DNA of 64,000 nt, from NCBI RefSeq assembly GCF_040712315.1, contig NC_134015.1:57613964-57677963 (forward strand). The letters run 5' to 3'. Within the stretch, counting starts at the first letter, position 1. Every line of letters begins with the position of its first letter. Both the position numbers and the translations under genes were made by a program. This DNA is from Castanea sativa (Eukaryota; Streptophyta; Magnoliopsida; Fagales; Fagaceae). The notes under the pieces were generated by a model. The model saw only the letters and a program-made list of their open reading frames with translations, did not search any database and was not told the DNA's origin. Below, piece after piece: positions 32,180-43,499 of this stretch.

Positions 32180-33205
32180 AATTTCTACATTAAGTAAAAC
32201 TATTCACTGTTTTCTCATAAAAATTGTTCACTCTCTTTTTTGCGTAAATCATTTTCTGTTCACTATTTAAAAAATTGTTCGTTGTTTTCTCATAAAACAC
32301 CTAGTAAAATCGTGTTTTCTAAATTTAAACGTCAAATCTGAATGCTTTTTCATGTTTGAATTTCACAATAATTGAATCTATTTTTCTGCATTGATAAAAT
32401 CTACTTCTACACTAATAAAATTTTCTCTTTGCACATCATGTTTACTGTATATTCGAATCTGCTTACTGCATTCATAAAATTTGTTTTTTGCATTAAGTAA
32501 AACTGTTCACTATTTTCTCATAAAAATTGTTCACTGTTTTCTGCATAAATTATTTCTAGCATTCTGCATAAAATTATTTTCTGTTCAGCATTATTTAAAA
32601 AATTGTTCACTCACTTTTTTGTGTAAATTATTTTTTGTTCACTATTTAAAAAATTGTTCGCTGTTTTCTCATAAAACATCTAGTGAAATCGTGTTTTCTA
32701 AATTTAAACGCCAAATCTGAATGCTTTTTCATGTTTGAATTTCACAATAATCGAATCTATTTTTCTGCATTGATAAAATCTACTTCTACACTAATAAAAT
32801 TTTCTCTTTGCACATCATGTTTACTGTATATTCGAATCTGCTTACTGCATTCATAAAATTTGTTTTTTGCATTAAGTAAAACTGTTCACTGTTTTCTGCA
32901 TAAACTATTTGTAGCATTCTACATAAAATTATTTTCTGTTTAGCATTATTTAAAAAGTTGTTCACTCACTTTTCTGTGTAAATTATTTTTTGTTCACTAT
33001 TTAAAAAATTGTTCGTTGTTTTCTCATAAAACACTTAGTGAAATCGTGTTTTCTAAATTTAAACGCCAAATCTGAATGCTTTTTCATGTTTGGATTTCAC
33101 AATAATCGAATCTAATTTTCTGCATTGATAAAATCTGTTTCTACATTAATAAAATTTGCACTCTGTACATCATGTTTACTGTATATTCGAATCTACTTAC
33201 TGCAG
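32180..33205. repeat. Inner tandem repeats, left TIR
   Basis: Units of about 350-390 bp (GCATTAAGTAAAACTGTTCACTGTTTTCTCATAAAA through TTTACTGTATATTCGAATCTGCTTACTGC) occur about three times. The mirror set is at about 35945-37060. ORFs of 79 residues at 32481-32720 (+) and 36153-36392 (-) are mirror products of this repeat, not genes. Confidence 0.9.
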
Positions 33206-34018
33206 GAGATACTTATTTAGCACTTGATGATCCGGATGCTCTGGCTCAAGATGGTCTAATTTCATGATTAATAAGATTTATGAGATATAGAAAGAATTAG
33301 ACAAAGGCTTCTACTTATATAGTTACACAAATAGGATAACCGTATATGGTCCAATACCTTCAGCAAGGAGGCTATTTGGGAAAAGAAAGATTGTTAAGGA
33401 TCCTAGAATGATACAGATTGAAAGACAGACAGACAGATCACTATTCACTGGCGATTGATAACTATTCACTGGTGACAAATCACTATTCACTAGGGACAAA
33501 TCACTATTTCACTGGAGACAAATCACTATTCACCAGCACGCGTGAATAGCTTTTAGAGAAATCAAGATAGTCCAAACAGATACAGACAGATGTTCAAAAG
33601 TTACTACTGTTTACTAGCATGGGTAAAAATAGATCTGATAGATTCCCGAGATCTGAAAGATTCCCAAACAGACGCAAACAGACTATTACTCATTAGTCTT
33701 GTAATCTTGTAACCTTTCTCCCCATCTTGTAATCTTGTAACCTCTCTCCCCATCTTGTAATCTTGTAACCTTTCTCTTCAGACAGTTTTATTTTCAAGCT
33801 TGTATCAAAGACAGTAGTTTGTTTTCAAGTTTATCAAAGATTGAAGTTTTTATTCAAGTAAGATTTTACTAGTTTTTGTTTTCATATTCCATACTTCATT
33901 TTAACCTTATTTTGAATATATCTATTTTGCTATTTACTTGTTTATTATCTATTTTATTATTGTTTCTGCTTCTGTATTACTGCTGTGCTCTCTCCTGGGT
34001 AGTCATTGGTATTAGAGC
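33206..34018 (+). mobile_element. Retroelement-like segment ending in a tRNA-Met PBS
   Basis: TTGGTATTAGAGC at 34006-34018 is one base off the plant initiator tRNA-Met primer-binding site and is preceded by TAGTCA. Upstream lie direct repeats of GACAAATCACTATTCACTRG (about 33475-33535, four units) and CATCTTGTAATCTTGTAACC (about 33705-33775, three units), as in LTR or pararetroviral intergenic DNA. A short open stretch with stops lies at 33205-33400. Either a copia-type LTR or an endogenous pararetrovirus-like relic would fit; I cannot decide. Confidence 0.45.
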
Positions 34019-34539
34019 ATGTGGATCATAAAACACCTAATGAACAGTGAATAGATTATGCAGAAAACATGATGTAGCACCAACTATGGCATGAGTAGCT
34101 TTTTGAAAACACGTCACTAGCCAGTTGCTGTAGCAATAACTGTAGTCATACGAACCACATGTGCCAACAGACGCCACTATTTCACACATGCTGCTCAACA
34201 GCTCGGCACGATTTCACACACTGTTCAACCATATCATCCACATTCATGAGAATACTTAAATATATGAATAATCGTACCCTGGTGCCAGGGACATAGCACT
34301 GTGTCAATTAAATAAGATTCTCTATTCAAGAACACTGCAACTATCGCCCACATTTTCAAATCTCATTGTGACATTGGGAACATTTAAAATCCTGTTCATG
34401 TACTGTTTTTCTAGCCTGTATTGACATGACGAGCCCTAATAACTGAAATTATAATGCTTGGAACATGAAATGAGGTTATAAATGCACCACAATAATGATC
34501 TTATTTCTACCCCCAATAATTTTGTAGATTGACTAAGCT

Positions 34540-34968
34540 ATGAGTCGCAACACCTCAACATCAAATTGTACAATGCGAAACAAGTTTAGATCTACTTCAA
34601 CAAATGGATTATCACAAGTTCTAGCAGATCAACAACTACAAACATACACAAACCACTATGGAGGGAAATGGGTTGGAAAGAAGAGAGATTTCCTTAATAT
34701 GCCAATATATACGTACGAGAGTCTTGGAAGTGTCGGGCACATCATGGTCGGCAAACCTACAAAACTAAGTACAGATACCACCGCAATAGAGTCCACCGTA
34801 GCAGAACCACCATGGTCAATCCTATACGAGAAAAGGTGTGAGTTGGAGGTGTATTGTCGATGGCATGGGTTACGAGTTCCTAAGGCAGGCTCAGCTGAGT
34901 TACCTAGAGATGAACCTGCCAACATACTTGCTCCTCTTGAACAAGAGAACAATCAAATGCAAAGCTGA
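34540..34968 (+). CDS. Unassigned 142-residue ORF in the MULE core
   Basis: The ORF starts at an ATG 522 nt downstream of the PBS-like site and ends at TGA (34966-34968). The same frame then stays open for 61 more codons to TAA at 35152-35154, with an acidic serine/aspartate-rich tail, so the TGA probably interrupts a protein of about 204 codons. Composition is even and non-repetitive, unlike the surrounding AT-rich repeats, and GC content is higher. There is no signal peptide or transmembrane helix and no domain I recognise. It may be the first ORF of the nested retroelement-like segment, a MULE accessory gene or a captured host fragment. I assign no function. Confidence 0.4.
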   Translation: MSRNTSTSNCTMRNKFRSTSTNGLSQVLADQQLQTYTNHYGGKWVGKKRDFLNMPIYTYESLGSVGHIMVGKPTKLSTDTTAIESTVAEPPWSILYEKRCELEVYCRWHGLRVPKAGSAELPRDEPANILAPLEQENNQMQS

Positions 34969-35154
34969 TTAGACCGTTTTCATGCAATCCAAAAAGCTAG
35001 GAAGCATCTAAAGGGGAAGGCGCAAGAGCGAGCCATCAAGTCTATTAATGAAGTTACTGCGTTAGATGATGAAAGAGATATTTCAGACTTCTCAGATTCA
35101 AGTAATGATGATTTCCAAAAATTTCTACCTACGAACATTAAACGTTGTTGTTAA

Positions 35155-35944
35155 TGTCTACACGTTATGTGCAATACAAAATGTTGTTGTTAATGTCTGA
35201 TAATACAAACGTTATGTGCAATACGTTCTTTGATTTTCCATTGAGTTTACACGATTTTGTTTATTCAACAATTTTGAAATTTTCATCAAATCAAGATGAT
35301 CAGTACATTAGTAAACAGTTTTAAATTGAATTTTCACAATTTTGTACATTTGACAACTTCAAATTTGGAAACAAATTTGGATGATCTATACATCTAATGT
35401 AATTAATTTTCCATTGAGTTTACTCAATTTGGTACGTTCTTCAATTTTCATTTGAATTTTCACGATTTTACACACTCAACGAATTCGAATTTTTCAACAA
35501 ATTCGTATTATCTGTACATCTAATGTACACTATTTTTCCATGAGCTTTCACGGTTTTGTACATTCAACGAATTCAAATTTTTTAAATAAATTCATACGAT
35601 CTGTACATCTAACGTACATACTTTTCCATTGAATTTTCATTATTTTGTACTTTCAATGAAGTCAAATTTCTCAACAAGTCTAGACTATCTGTACATTTTT
35701 CAACAAGTCTACACATTCACGATTTGGTACGTTCATTGATTTTCCATTTATTTTTCCCGAATTTCTACATTTAACTAATTCGAACTTTTTCACAAATTTG
35801 AATTATTTGAGGCACTTACCATTAGGTGATTTATACGAATCACTCATTTTTCTTTCATGGAGTTTGTCCAATATTCATATGGTTACATATTTAAAACAAC
35901 ACAAAAACCATTTAAGTGCAATAACCGCGCCAATGCTAAAACGG
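35155..35944 (+). repeat. Degenerate AT-rich repeats between ORF and right TIR
   Basis: Units of about 75-115 bp built on CATTGAATTTTCACGATTTTGTACATTCAACGAATTC..CATCTAATGTAC repeat five or six times with heavy divergence. No coding sequence. Confidence 0.7.
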
Positions 35945-37763
35945 TTTATGCAGAAAACAATGAACAATATTTATGAGAAAATAGTGAACAGTTTTACTTA
36001 ATGCAAAAAAAAGATTTTATGAATGCAGTAAGCAGATTTGAATATACAGTAAACATGATGTGCAAAGTGCAAATTTTATTAATGTAGAAACAGATTTTAT
36101 CAATGCAGAAAAATAGATTCGATTATTGTGAAATTCAAACATGAAAAGGCATTCAGATTTGACGTTTAAATTTAGAAAACACGATTTCACTAGGTGTTTT
36201 ATGAGAAAAAAGCAAACAATTTTTTACATAGTGAACAGAAAATAATTTACGCAGAAAAGTGAGTGAACAATTTTTTAAATAATGCTGAACATAAAATAAT
36301 TTTATGCAGAATGCTAGAAATAGTTTATGCAGAAAACAGTGAACAATTTTTATGAGAAAATAGTGAACAGTTTTACTTAATGCAAAAAACAAATTTTATG
36401 AATGCAGTAAGCAGATTCGAATATACAGTAAACATGATGTGTAGAGAGAAAATTTTATTAATGTAGAAGTAGATTTTATCAATGCAGAAAAATAAATTCG
36501 ATTATTGTGAAATTCAAACATGAAAAAGCATTCAGATTTGGCGTTTAAATTTAGAAAACACGATTTCACTAGGTGTTTTATGAGAAAACAGTGAACAATT
36601 TTTTAAATAGTGAACAAAAAATAGTTTACGTAGAAAAGTGAGTGAACAATTTTTTAAATAATGCTAAACAGAAAATAATTTTATGCTGAATGCTAGAAAT
36701 AGTTTATGCAGAAAACAGTGAACAATTTTTATGAGAAAACAGTGAACAGTTTTACTTAATGCAAAAAACAAATTTTATGAATGTAGTAAGCAGATTCGAA
36801 TATACAGTAAACATGATGTGCAGAGAGAAAATTTTATTAGTGTAGAAGTAGATTTTATCAATGCAGAAAAATAGATTTAATTATTGTGAAATTTAAACAT
36901 GAAAAAGCATTCAGATTTGGCATTTAAATTTAGAAAACACAATTTTACTAGGTGTTTTATGAGAAAACAGCGAACAATTTTTTAAATAGTGAACAAAAAA
37001 TAATTTACGCAAAAAAGAGAGTGAACAATTTTTATAAGAAAACAGTGAATAGTTTTACTTAATGTAGAAATTAAATTCATATTTTGAAATTAAAATCTCT
37101 TTATTTTACAATGCTTCTATTTAAATAAATAAATACATAAAAAAGCTACTTATGTTTATGTTTATGTTTATTTGTCGATAATCCCAAAAAAAAAAAAAAA
37201 AAGATACAAGGTACTCGAGCTTGGTGAGCTCGAGTACTATAGAAATAAAATAAACAACATTTTATGTTTATGTTTATTTTTCGATAATCCCAAAACAAAA
37301 TAAAATAAAGTTACAAGGTACTCGAGCTTGGTGAGCTCGAGTATTGTAGAAATAAAATAAACAACATTTTATATTTATGTTTATTTGTCGATAATCCCAA
37401 AAAAAAAAAAAAAAGGTTACAAGGTACTCGAGCTTGGTGAGCTCGAGTACTGTAGAAATAAAATAAACAACATTTTATTTATAAAAGGTACTCGAGCATG
37501 TTATACTTGAGTATTGTGTTGCATGGTACTCGAGTGTACCAAGCTCGAGTACCACATTATTTTTTTTATTCGTCAAATTTCCACCTCAGCAGTGCCACGG
37601 TGGCAAAACTTCTAGGAACTCGAGTGTCTTAAACTTGAGTTCCAAATGGTACTCGAGTTTGGCAAACTCGAGTACCATAAAAGTGGTATTTCCCTATTTA
37701 GTTTCGAAACAGTGTTTTTTTGCTAAAAATTTCTGATAATTGTGGTATTGGGCCATTTTGGCC
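35945..37763. repeat. Right TIR of the MULE-like element
   Basis: Inverted counterpart of 31487-33205. It has one more inner tandem unit than the left TIR and three tandem CTCGAG units at about 37190-37480, so the two arms have diverged by unit number but little by base substitution. Confidence 0.92.
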
Positions 37764-37773
37764 TGAGCTTGAC

Positions 37774-38400
37774 TGCAATTGGCCTTTTGTGGACTGCAAC
37801 TGATTTCATTGCTAAGGGGCTCATCCGTGGGCCTTGTGGAGTAAAAGGAAATAGATTAAATTGTCATTGTAAACTTATTAAAAGCATCAAATTCATTTTT
37901 TGTAAAATAGTATGTAGTATACAGTAATGACTATAAAATAATGATTTGTACGTGTAATGCAAGGAGCTTCATAGAGAACATTGTAAGTAAATAGTTTGGT
38001 CTATATATAAACCCACACACACATACTTGCCAACGGTTTTTTATTCTCCAAAAAAAAAATCAATTTTAATTTTCTTTCTCTAATTTTTCATTAATTAACC
38101 AATTGTTTCTCAAAAAAAAAATTAGCACCAATTAGAAGAATACCTAAAAGTTTTCATAAAATACCAAAGTCAATCACTGTTAGTTATTAATCTTTCACTA
38201 ATTAAGGGTTTCAATTCTCACACCTGAAAATTAAGGATTTTGATTATTATACATTCACTACTTATTTGCATTAAAATATGGATATTTTCGCATTAAAATG
38301 TGAATATTTCTATATTAATTATGAATATGTGTATCAAATAGTAGATATAAATAAGTGTGAATTAATATATTATCTCTAGAATTTTAACAAGTTTTGTCTT
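37774..38400. other. AT-rich intergenic DNA, no gene seen
   Basis: This is the flank of the MULE insertion. A possible TATA-type stretch (CTATATATAAACCC at about 38001-38014) precedes the cysteine-rich fragment by about 400 bp, but no start is clear. Confidence 0.45.
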
Positions 38401-38419
38401 TTTCTCGTTGTTTATTGCT

Positions 38420-38694
38420 CTGGCATTAGAACTTGCGGCTGACTGGGCTGCAACGGCAACCCCACCTGGGACTATGTTGATTTACCCTGTTGCTCTAACT
38501 TCACTGCCTGAATGGCAGCAACATCATTCCAGTCCACGGACTTCTACCCCGACTGTCTTGGCAGTGGCTTCGAGTGCTTCACCAATAGTGATTGCACCAC
38601 CACGTCCACCACCATATTGTTCAAACATGGCCAGTGGTGCCAAGGGAGCTCGCTGACTGCATTGATCAACAACCTAGACTCATCAAAATATTAA
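38420..38694 (+). pseudogene. Fragment of a cysteine-rich, possibly secreted protein gene
   Basis: In the frame that ends at TAA 38692-38694 the sequence reads CNGNPTWDYVDLPCCSNFTA, then TGA, then an open stretch with DFYPDCLGSGFECFTNSDC and ending LINNLDSSKY. Another TGA lies just upstream after RTCG. Regular cysteines and one continuous frame apart from the stops point to a real but broken exon. GC content is higher than in the flanks. I do not recognise the family; small cysteine-rich secreted proteins are possible. Confidence 0.4.
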
Positions 38695-40370
38695 ACATTT
38701 AAATCAATTAGGTACCAAAAATTTAAAACAAAAAAAAAGTAATTATGCAGAAGAAGCAACAGAATTACATTGTTATACACAAAATAAGAAATGGAGAGCA
38801 AAGGCATACCCTTTTCAATGTGTGTTACATGGTTCAGAAATCAATCACAACCACATCTCATTAATTAAGAGTAGTTGAAGGAAGGTGTAAACGAAAATAA
38901 AATTAGTTTATTTTCTATCATACTCATGAAAATGAAATCTACAAACAAGGTGCCACCCCACCTAAAAATAAAATGTTGTTTAGCTTCTATTGGTATTCCT
39001 TGCATGTAATAACATTGAATATTTTTTTAAAATAATTTGATGGTTAGCATGGAAGCACGGGTTGGAAACCATCGATTTGGCCAAATTTGAATTTTATTTC
39101 TAATTCCTACTCAAGATCTCAAGGCATTGTCCAAAACAAATCTGGCTGCCAATATACCTTTCCATGGAAAAAAACCAATTTAATACCCAAAAAACCCCGA
39201 ATTTCTCTATATGGATTAGACTTTATATTTCTTGAAAAAGTGGGCTCAGGTCTTTTTCATTACATAGGATCGGTTTAAAAGTTAAAAGCCTAAAGTTATC
39301 ACTTCATGGAATGGGCTTAAAAGCCCAAAATTGCCCACTACGTGGAATGAACTCAAAGCCCGAAAATCTATTCCTTAATGAAATGGACTTAAGAGCCTAG
39401 ATTTTGTCATTTCACGGATCCGACTTGGAACTCTCATAGCACTCCTTATCAAAGCTCAAGACCCTTATCAACATAGTGTTGAGGCAGAGTCAAAAATCTC
39501 ATTCAACGGACTCAAGTTGAATAAGCCATTTAAGCCATTGAGTTAGAAGGCCCACACCCAAGTTACTTCTTTGTTTTTTTTTTTTAATAAATTAGTAAAA
39601 AAGAAAAATGTAAGAGGATTACTTTCATTATCATGATGCTCTTTTCATAAAATTATAATACCACGCAATTATTCATGTATTTAGATTCTTAGAAACACTA
39701 AGGAGAAAAAGGGCAAAATGCTAAAAGAAGAAGGAATTTATAGTCTATAAGAAATCTCACCATATTATTAGATTCTTTTCTTATAACCAAGAAAAAAAAA
39801 ACGATAAAACAAAAATACTTTGAAAAACTGCATTTTTTCCATATAAAATTTACTTGGTTAAAATTAAAAAATTAAGTACACTTTGTTTGCTTGAAGAAGT
39901 AAATTGTTTCTTTAACTTTTTGGTAACCTGACCTCCACAATGGGGCAATTACATTGGCAAATAAAAATCACTTCTGTAAAAGCTACATTCATTCCTAGAC
40001 CATGAACTGCGGTGAAGGTTATCATAAAAGAAGCATCATATAATTTGGAAGGCCTACAACAACAAACAATTAAACAAGTCATAGGAATTCTCAAATTTAT
40101 TGGGATAGGAAAGACAATTAAGGATAATAAAATTAAAAGATAAATCTTTTAGGTTTCACCTTCATTAACCAAAGAATAAGCATAAAAGGATTCTAAATTA
40201 TCGAAAAGATCTAGCCATAGATCAACATTTCAGGCCCTCATTATAATTTATAAGGTACTACAAATTAAATTTTTGGATTCAATTGAAGTCCTCAACAGGT
40301 TTTAAAATCTCTGCAAAAGCATGCAACATAATCACAAACTTCATTTGCTAATTCCGTGTAAATGGCAATT
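38695..40370. other. Intergenic DNA, no gene seen
   Basis: AT-rich. A set of short repeats (AATGGGCTTAAAAGCCCAAAATTGCCCACTACGTGGAATG-type) lies at about 39295-39420. No coding or RNA gene is supported. Confidence 0.5.
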
Positions 40371-40384
40371 GGACACTACTTCCA

Positions 40385-40790
40385 TCTTAATCTTCAAAGC
40401 TTGTGGTAAGCCTCTGAAGCTTTGAATCATTGACAGTCTTAGTTCCTTCATAGGTTATCTAGAGGATGTTTCATGCTTTCTTTGCAGTTTCAGTGGAAGA
40501 TATCTTCTTGAACTCCTCATTCGTGATCACAATGAATAGGGCATTCAAAGCTCTACTGTTGAAGTTAGCTGCTTTGATCTTTGCATCATCCCAATCAGCC
40601 GACGCTTCTTTTGGTTTAGTCCAACCAATCCCCACAGCTTGCCACACTTTTTCATCTAAAGACTGCAAGAAAGCTCTCATGCGTACTTTTTAGTATGCAT
40701 AGTTAATGCCATCAAATAAATGAGATATAATTAAAAATTATTCTCTATCCATGACAAACAGGGGTCAATGGATCACATAGCAAAGATTAA
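40385..40790 (-). pseudogene. Ty1/copia gag remnant (UBN2 type)
   Basis: Reading leftwards, 40680-40471 encodes DEKVWQAVGIGWTKPKEA and NSRALNALFIVITNEEFKKI, typical of the N-terminal gag region of plant copia elements. The family tryptophan codon after the TAKKA motif is TGA here, another TAG follows, and TYEGTKTVNDSKLQRLTTSF is readable further left; upstream NYAY*KVRMRAF also carries a stop. At least four stops show it is dead. It lies 5' to 3' after the LTR and PBS on the same strand, as expected. Confidence 0.87.
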
Positions 40791-40810
40791 CCTTAATCAA
40801 AGTGTGCCCG

Positions 40811-40822
40811 CTCTGATACCAG
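40811..40822 (-). other. Primer-binding site (initiator tRNA-Met)
   Basis: The minus strand reads TGGTATCAGAGC, a perfect plant copia PBS, two bases after the LTR end. Confidence 0.9.
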
Positions 40823-40824
40823 TT

Positions 40825-41822
40825 GATAGACCAAGAATGTATTAACCCCTTCGGTAAATTAACCAATTAATTAGCCAAGTGAATTAATTAAGTCAATTAA
40901 CATGCAATACGCGTGGTAGCACAAATAAATCACTAAATAACTAAATGCAGCAGAAAATAAATTTGTCACGATGATTTATTTTCGAATGGGAAAAACCTTA
41001 AAGGCAAAAACCACACCATATGAATTTAAGGTCACCACTCTTGAGAATCCACTATTATCAAAACAAGCGGTTACAAGTAAATGAATCCCAGTACCTTACA
41101 CCAACCTACAGTTGAACCCTTACCCCAATACATAATTAGACTTGTAATGTAGTGACAATCTCTCTTTTTAATGCACAGCTCCCAGTATGTGACTAACCAA
41201 TTGATACACGGATCCAAGTTTGTGACTAACACAGCAACTTGAGAAGGATGTTGGTTGCAAAGTTCTTCAGTTCATCCAGACGATGAAAATCAAGAAGCTC
41301 ATTGGTTACAAAACCCTACTGCGTACAAACGCAGCAACTTCTTCAAGAGAAAGATGAACTAAGGCAAATTGTCTCTGGTCACAATATGCATGAATAAAAC
41401 ATTTGCATCAAGTTTCATCGAGTGAGACGACTCTTAAAATAATCCTTATATATGTCTAGGGTTGTGAGAAAAGAAAACTTGAACACATGGCTTGGATATG
41501 CGTGAAAAAAATATCTGAAAAATTGATTTTCATAATTCTTAATAGATACAGCTATCGAGCTATCTGTCGAGTTTCACATTTTAAATCTCGATAGATACAT
41601 CTGTCAAGATATCTGTCGAGTTTTAATGAACATCACTTGATTCTTAGACAAATTTGCATGACTTCAATACTTGGACTTGAACTCTTGTTCCTTGAACTCT
41701 TGTTCCTTGAAGTATTAAACACATCCTAAATCTACCCAAATACAAGTAAAGTGCGTTTTATCAAAGGATAATCTAATACTAAATGATATATGTTCATAAC
41801 AAGTTCCACATATGTCCTAACA
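40825..41822 (-). mobile_element. Copia 5' LTR (998 bp)
   Basis: On the minus strand it runs from TGTTAGGACATATGTGGAAC (41822) to CTTGGTCTATCA (40825). It contains repeated CTATCTGTCGAG / CTCGATAGATAC motifs at about 41550-41625. No 3' LTR is seen leftwards, so the element is truncated after gag. Confidence 0.85.
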
Positions 41823-41925
41823 ATATATATGAGAAACCATTACATATTTTAGAAATGTATGGTTTAAAAAAAGTGTAAACTAATACCATGTATAATTTGA
41901 ACATCTTCTAAAATTTTTAATTGTA

Positions 41926-41955
41926 CCCGTGCATATGCACGGGGCTACACACTAG
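41926..41955 (+). mobile_element. Helitron 3' end
   Basis: The perfect palindrome CCCGTGCATATGCACGGG (41926-41943) is followed after 8 nt by CTAG (41952-41955) and a target T. A hairpin 10-12 nt before CTRR|T is the Helitron 3' hallmark. The 5' end (A|TC) could not be located, perhaps because the copia LTR lies immediately upstream. Confidence 0.8.
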
Positions 41956-41956
41956 T

Positions 41957-43228
41957 TTTAATAATGCTCAAAACTATTGGAGTTGGAAGGATATTTAAAA
42001 CTTTATATTTTTTGTTTTGTTTTTTTTTTTTCCTTTACATGTATAATAATAACACAAATAATATAATAATAATTGTAAGTACTTAACCAAAAAAAAAAAA
42101 CAAATGGTATTAGGTACAATTCCTTTCCTTTATTGATTTAATTCATTATCTCTAAAAATTTGGTTATTTTAATTTTAATTTTTTTATGTGAAAATATCGG
42201 TTGGCCTGACTAACCCTCCAGCAACCCAATTGGCTCGAACCTGTTTTCAAGCCATTTAAATTGACCATTTTTAACTCGATTCGTTTTTACTTGCAACCCA
42301 ATTGACCTGACCTGACCAACCGATTGTTTGCCAGGTTTGAATGATTCTAACCAAATTGAAAGCTGAGGTTTAGGGTTTTGGTTGAGAGAGTCTCCATTGG
42401 ATTTACGTGGTGATCCTTGAAGAGCTTTGTCAGCGGAGGGTCTGTCAATATTGAGAGAAGGGATATTCCTAGTCCTCTCTCACTGGTGGGGACTCCAAAT
42501 GGTGCTACAGAATAACTCCATGGTCTTACACAAACTCAGCAATGATATTGTCGCTTGGTTCACTTGCTCCAAAGGTCCCTTTTTTTGGGTTAAAAATGTC
42601 TTCTTCTTCTTTTCTTTTTGGTTATTGATTGGCTTTGTGTGGTTGGAATTATCTAATTGTGATTGGAATACAATATGATTTGGAAATTTGGTCAAAATTA
42701 ACAAAATTGGTTTTCTTTTTGACATGGAAATTAGAGGTTTAATTTTGTTTTATTAACTAATGGGTCTTTTTTAATCTATATAATGTAGTAAGTTTTGTAG
42801 TGAAAATGGATTTTTTTTTTTAATTAATTTGCTTTTCTGTATAGGAAACTTGATTTCGCAAAGCAAAGTAGGATTGATAAGGATTCTATGATATGAACTT
42901 CCACAAGAAATCTAGCAATTACAAACAACATTAGCAGTGATAATGAGTCCTGTGATAACGTAGGTATTTTTAAGAGCGATTAAAGCATTACACGTGATGA
43001 GTGTATCTGGAACTGGAAGGAAAGAATGCAGTCTGTGTTGCAGAGATAATCTGATAGGGAGAATAGAGTTCAACCTGTTCGATCATAGCAGAAACCTGAG
43101 TCAATTGGATTTGGGCCCTTTAGGCGGTTGAGTCTTTAATTAGGCAGTCATGGAGTGGGCTTGATCCGTATATGATTTAGTCACACCCGGCCCATTAGTT
43201 TGCCCGTGGTCAACAAATGAGGGAGATA
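41957..43228. other. Intergenic DNA, no gene supported
   Basis: AT-rich. Motifs CAACCCAATTGGCTCGAACC / CAACCCAATTGACCTGACC repeat at 42220-42325. The ORFs at 42427-42725 on both strands show no domain; the plus-strand sequence at 42360-42580 looks less repetitive and could be a gene scrap. Confidence 0.4.
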
Positions 43229-43309
43229 GGATTTGGTCGAATTTTTTTTTTTAAATAACTATAAAATCAAAACTATATCATTAGTAAACGAAGGTTTGAA
43301 ACAAATTTG

Positions 43310-43490
43310 GTTTCTAACAAATCGAGTCCAGAGAACTCGATTTTGGGCAAAGAAATCGAGTTCAATGGACTCGATTTGTTCATCTGGCAGCAGCTGACGT
43401 GGACAGGGAGTCCACGTCGACCTAGAAATCGAGTCCATTGGACTCGAATTAGGAAAGTAGTAAATCGAGTCCATTGAACTCGATTTCTTT
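43310..43490. repeat. TCGAGT palindrome block, left arm
   Basis: Four or five imperfect palindromes of the type AAATCGAGTCCATTGGACTCGATTT within 180 bp, separated by spacers that also recur in the right arm (GACAGGGAGTCCACGT). Confidence 0.88.
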
Positions 43491-43499
43491 GAAGCTCAA

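Larger units (their letters stand above)
31487..37763. mobile_element. Complete MULE-like element with ~1.7-kb TIRs and 10-bp TSD
   Basis: The left end GGCCAAAATGGCTCAATACC and the right end, read inward, GGCCAAAATGGCCCAATACC are inverted. Flanking TGAGCTTGAC is a perfect direct repeat at 31477-31486 and 37764-37773. A 9-11 bp duplication and long TIRs are the mark of Mutator-like elements. Each TIR (31487 to about 33205; about 35945 to 37763) contains first a block of CTCGAG palindromes and then tandem units of about 350-390 bp. The core (33206-35944) is unique. No MURA transposase is seen, so the element would need one in trans. Near-perfect ends and duplication suggest a recent insertion. 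Confidence 0.9.

Noticed and set aside
32481..36392. Two near-identical 79-residue ORFs on opposite strands (32481-32720 and 36153-36392)
   Set aside because: They are mirror images produced by the inverted tandem repeats of the MULE-like element; low-complexity Phe/Lys/Cys-rich translation, no domain.
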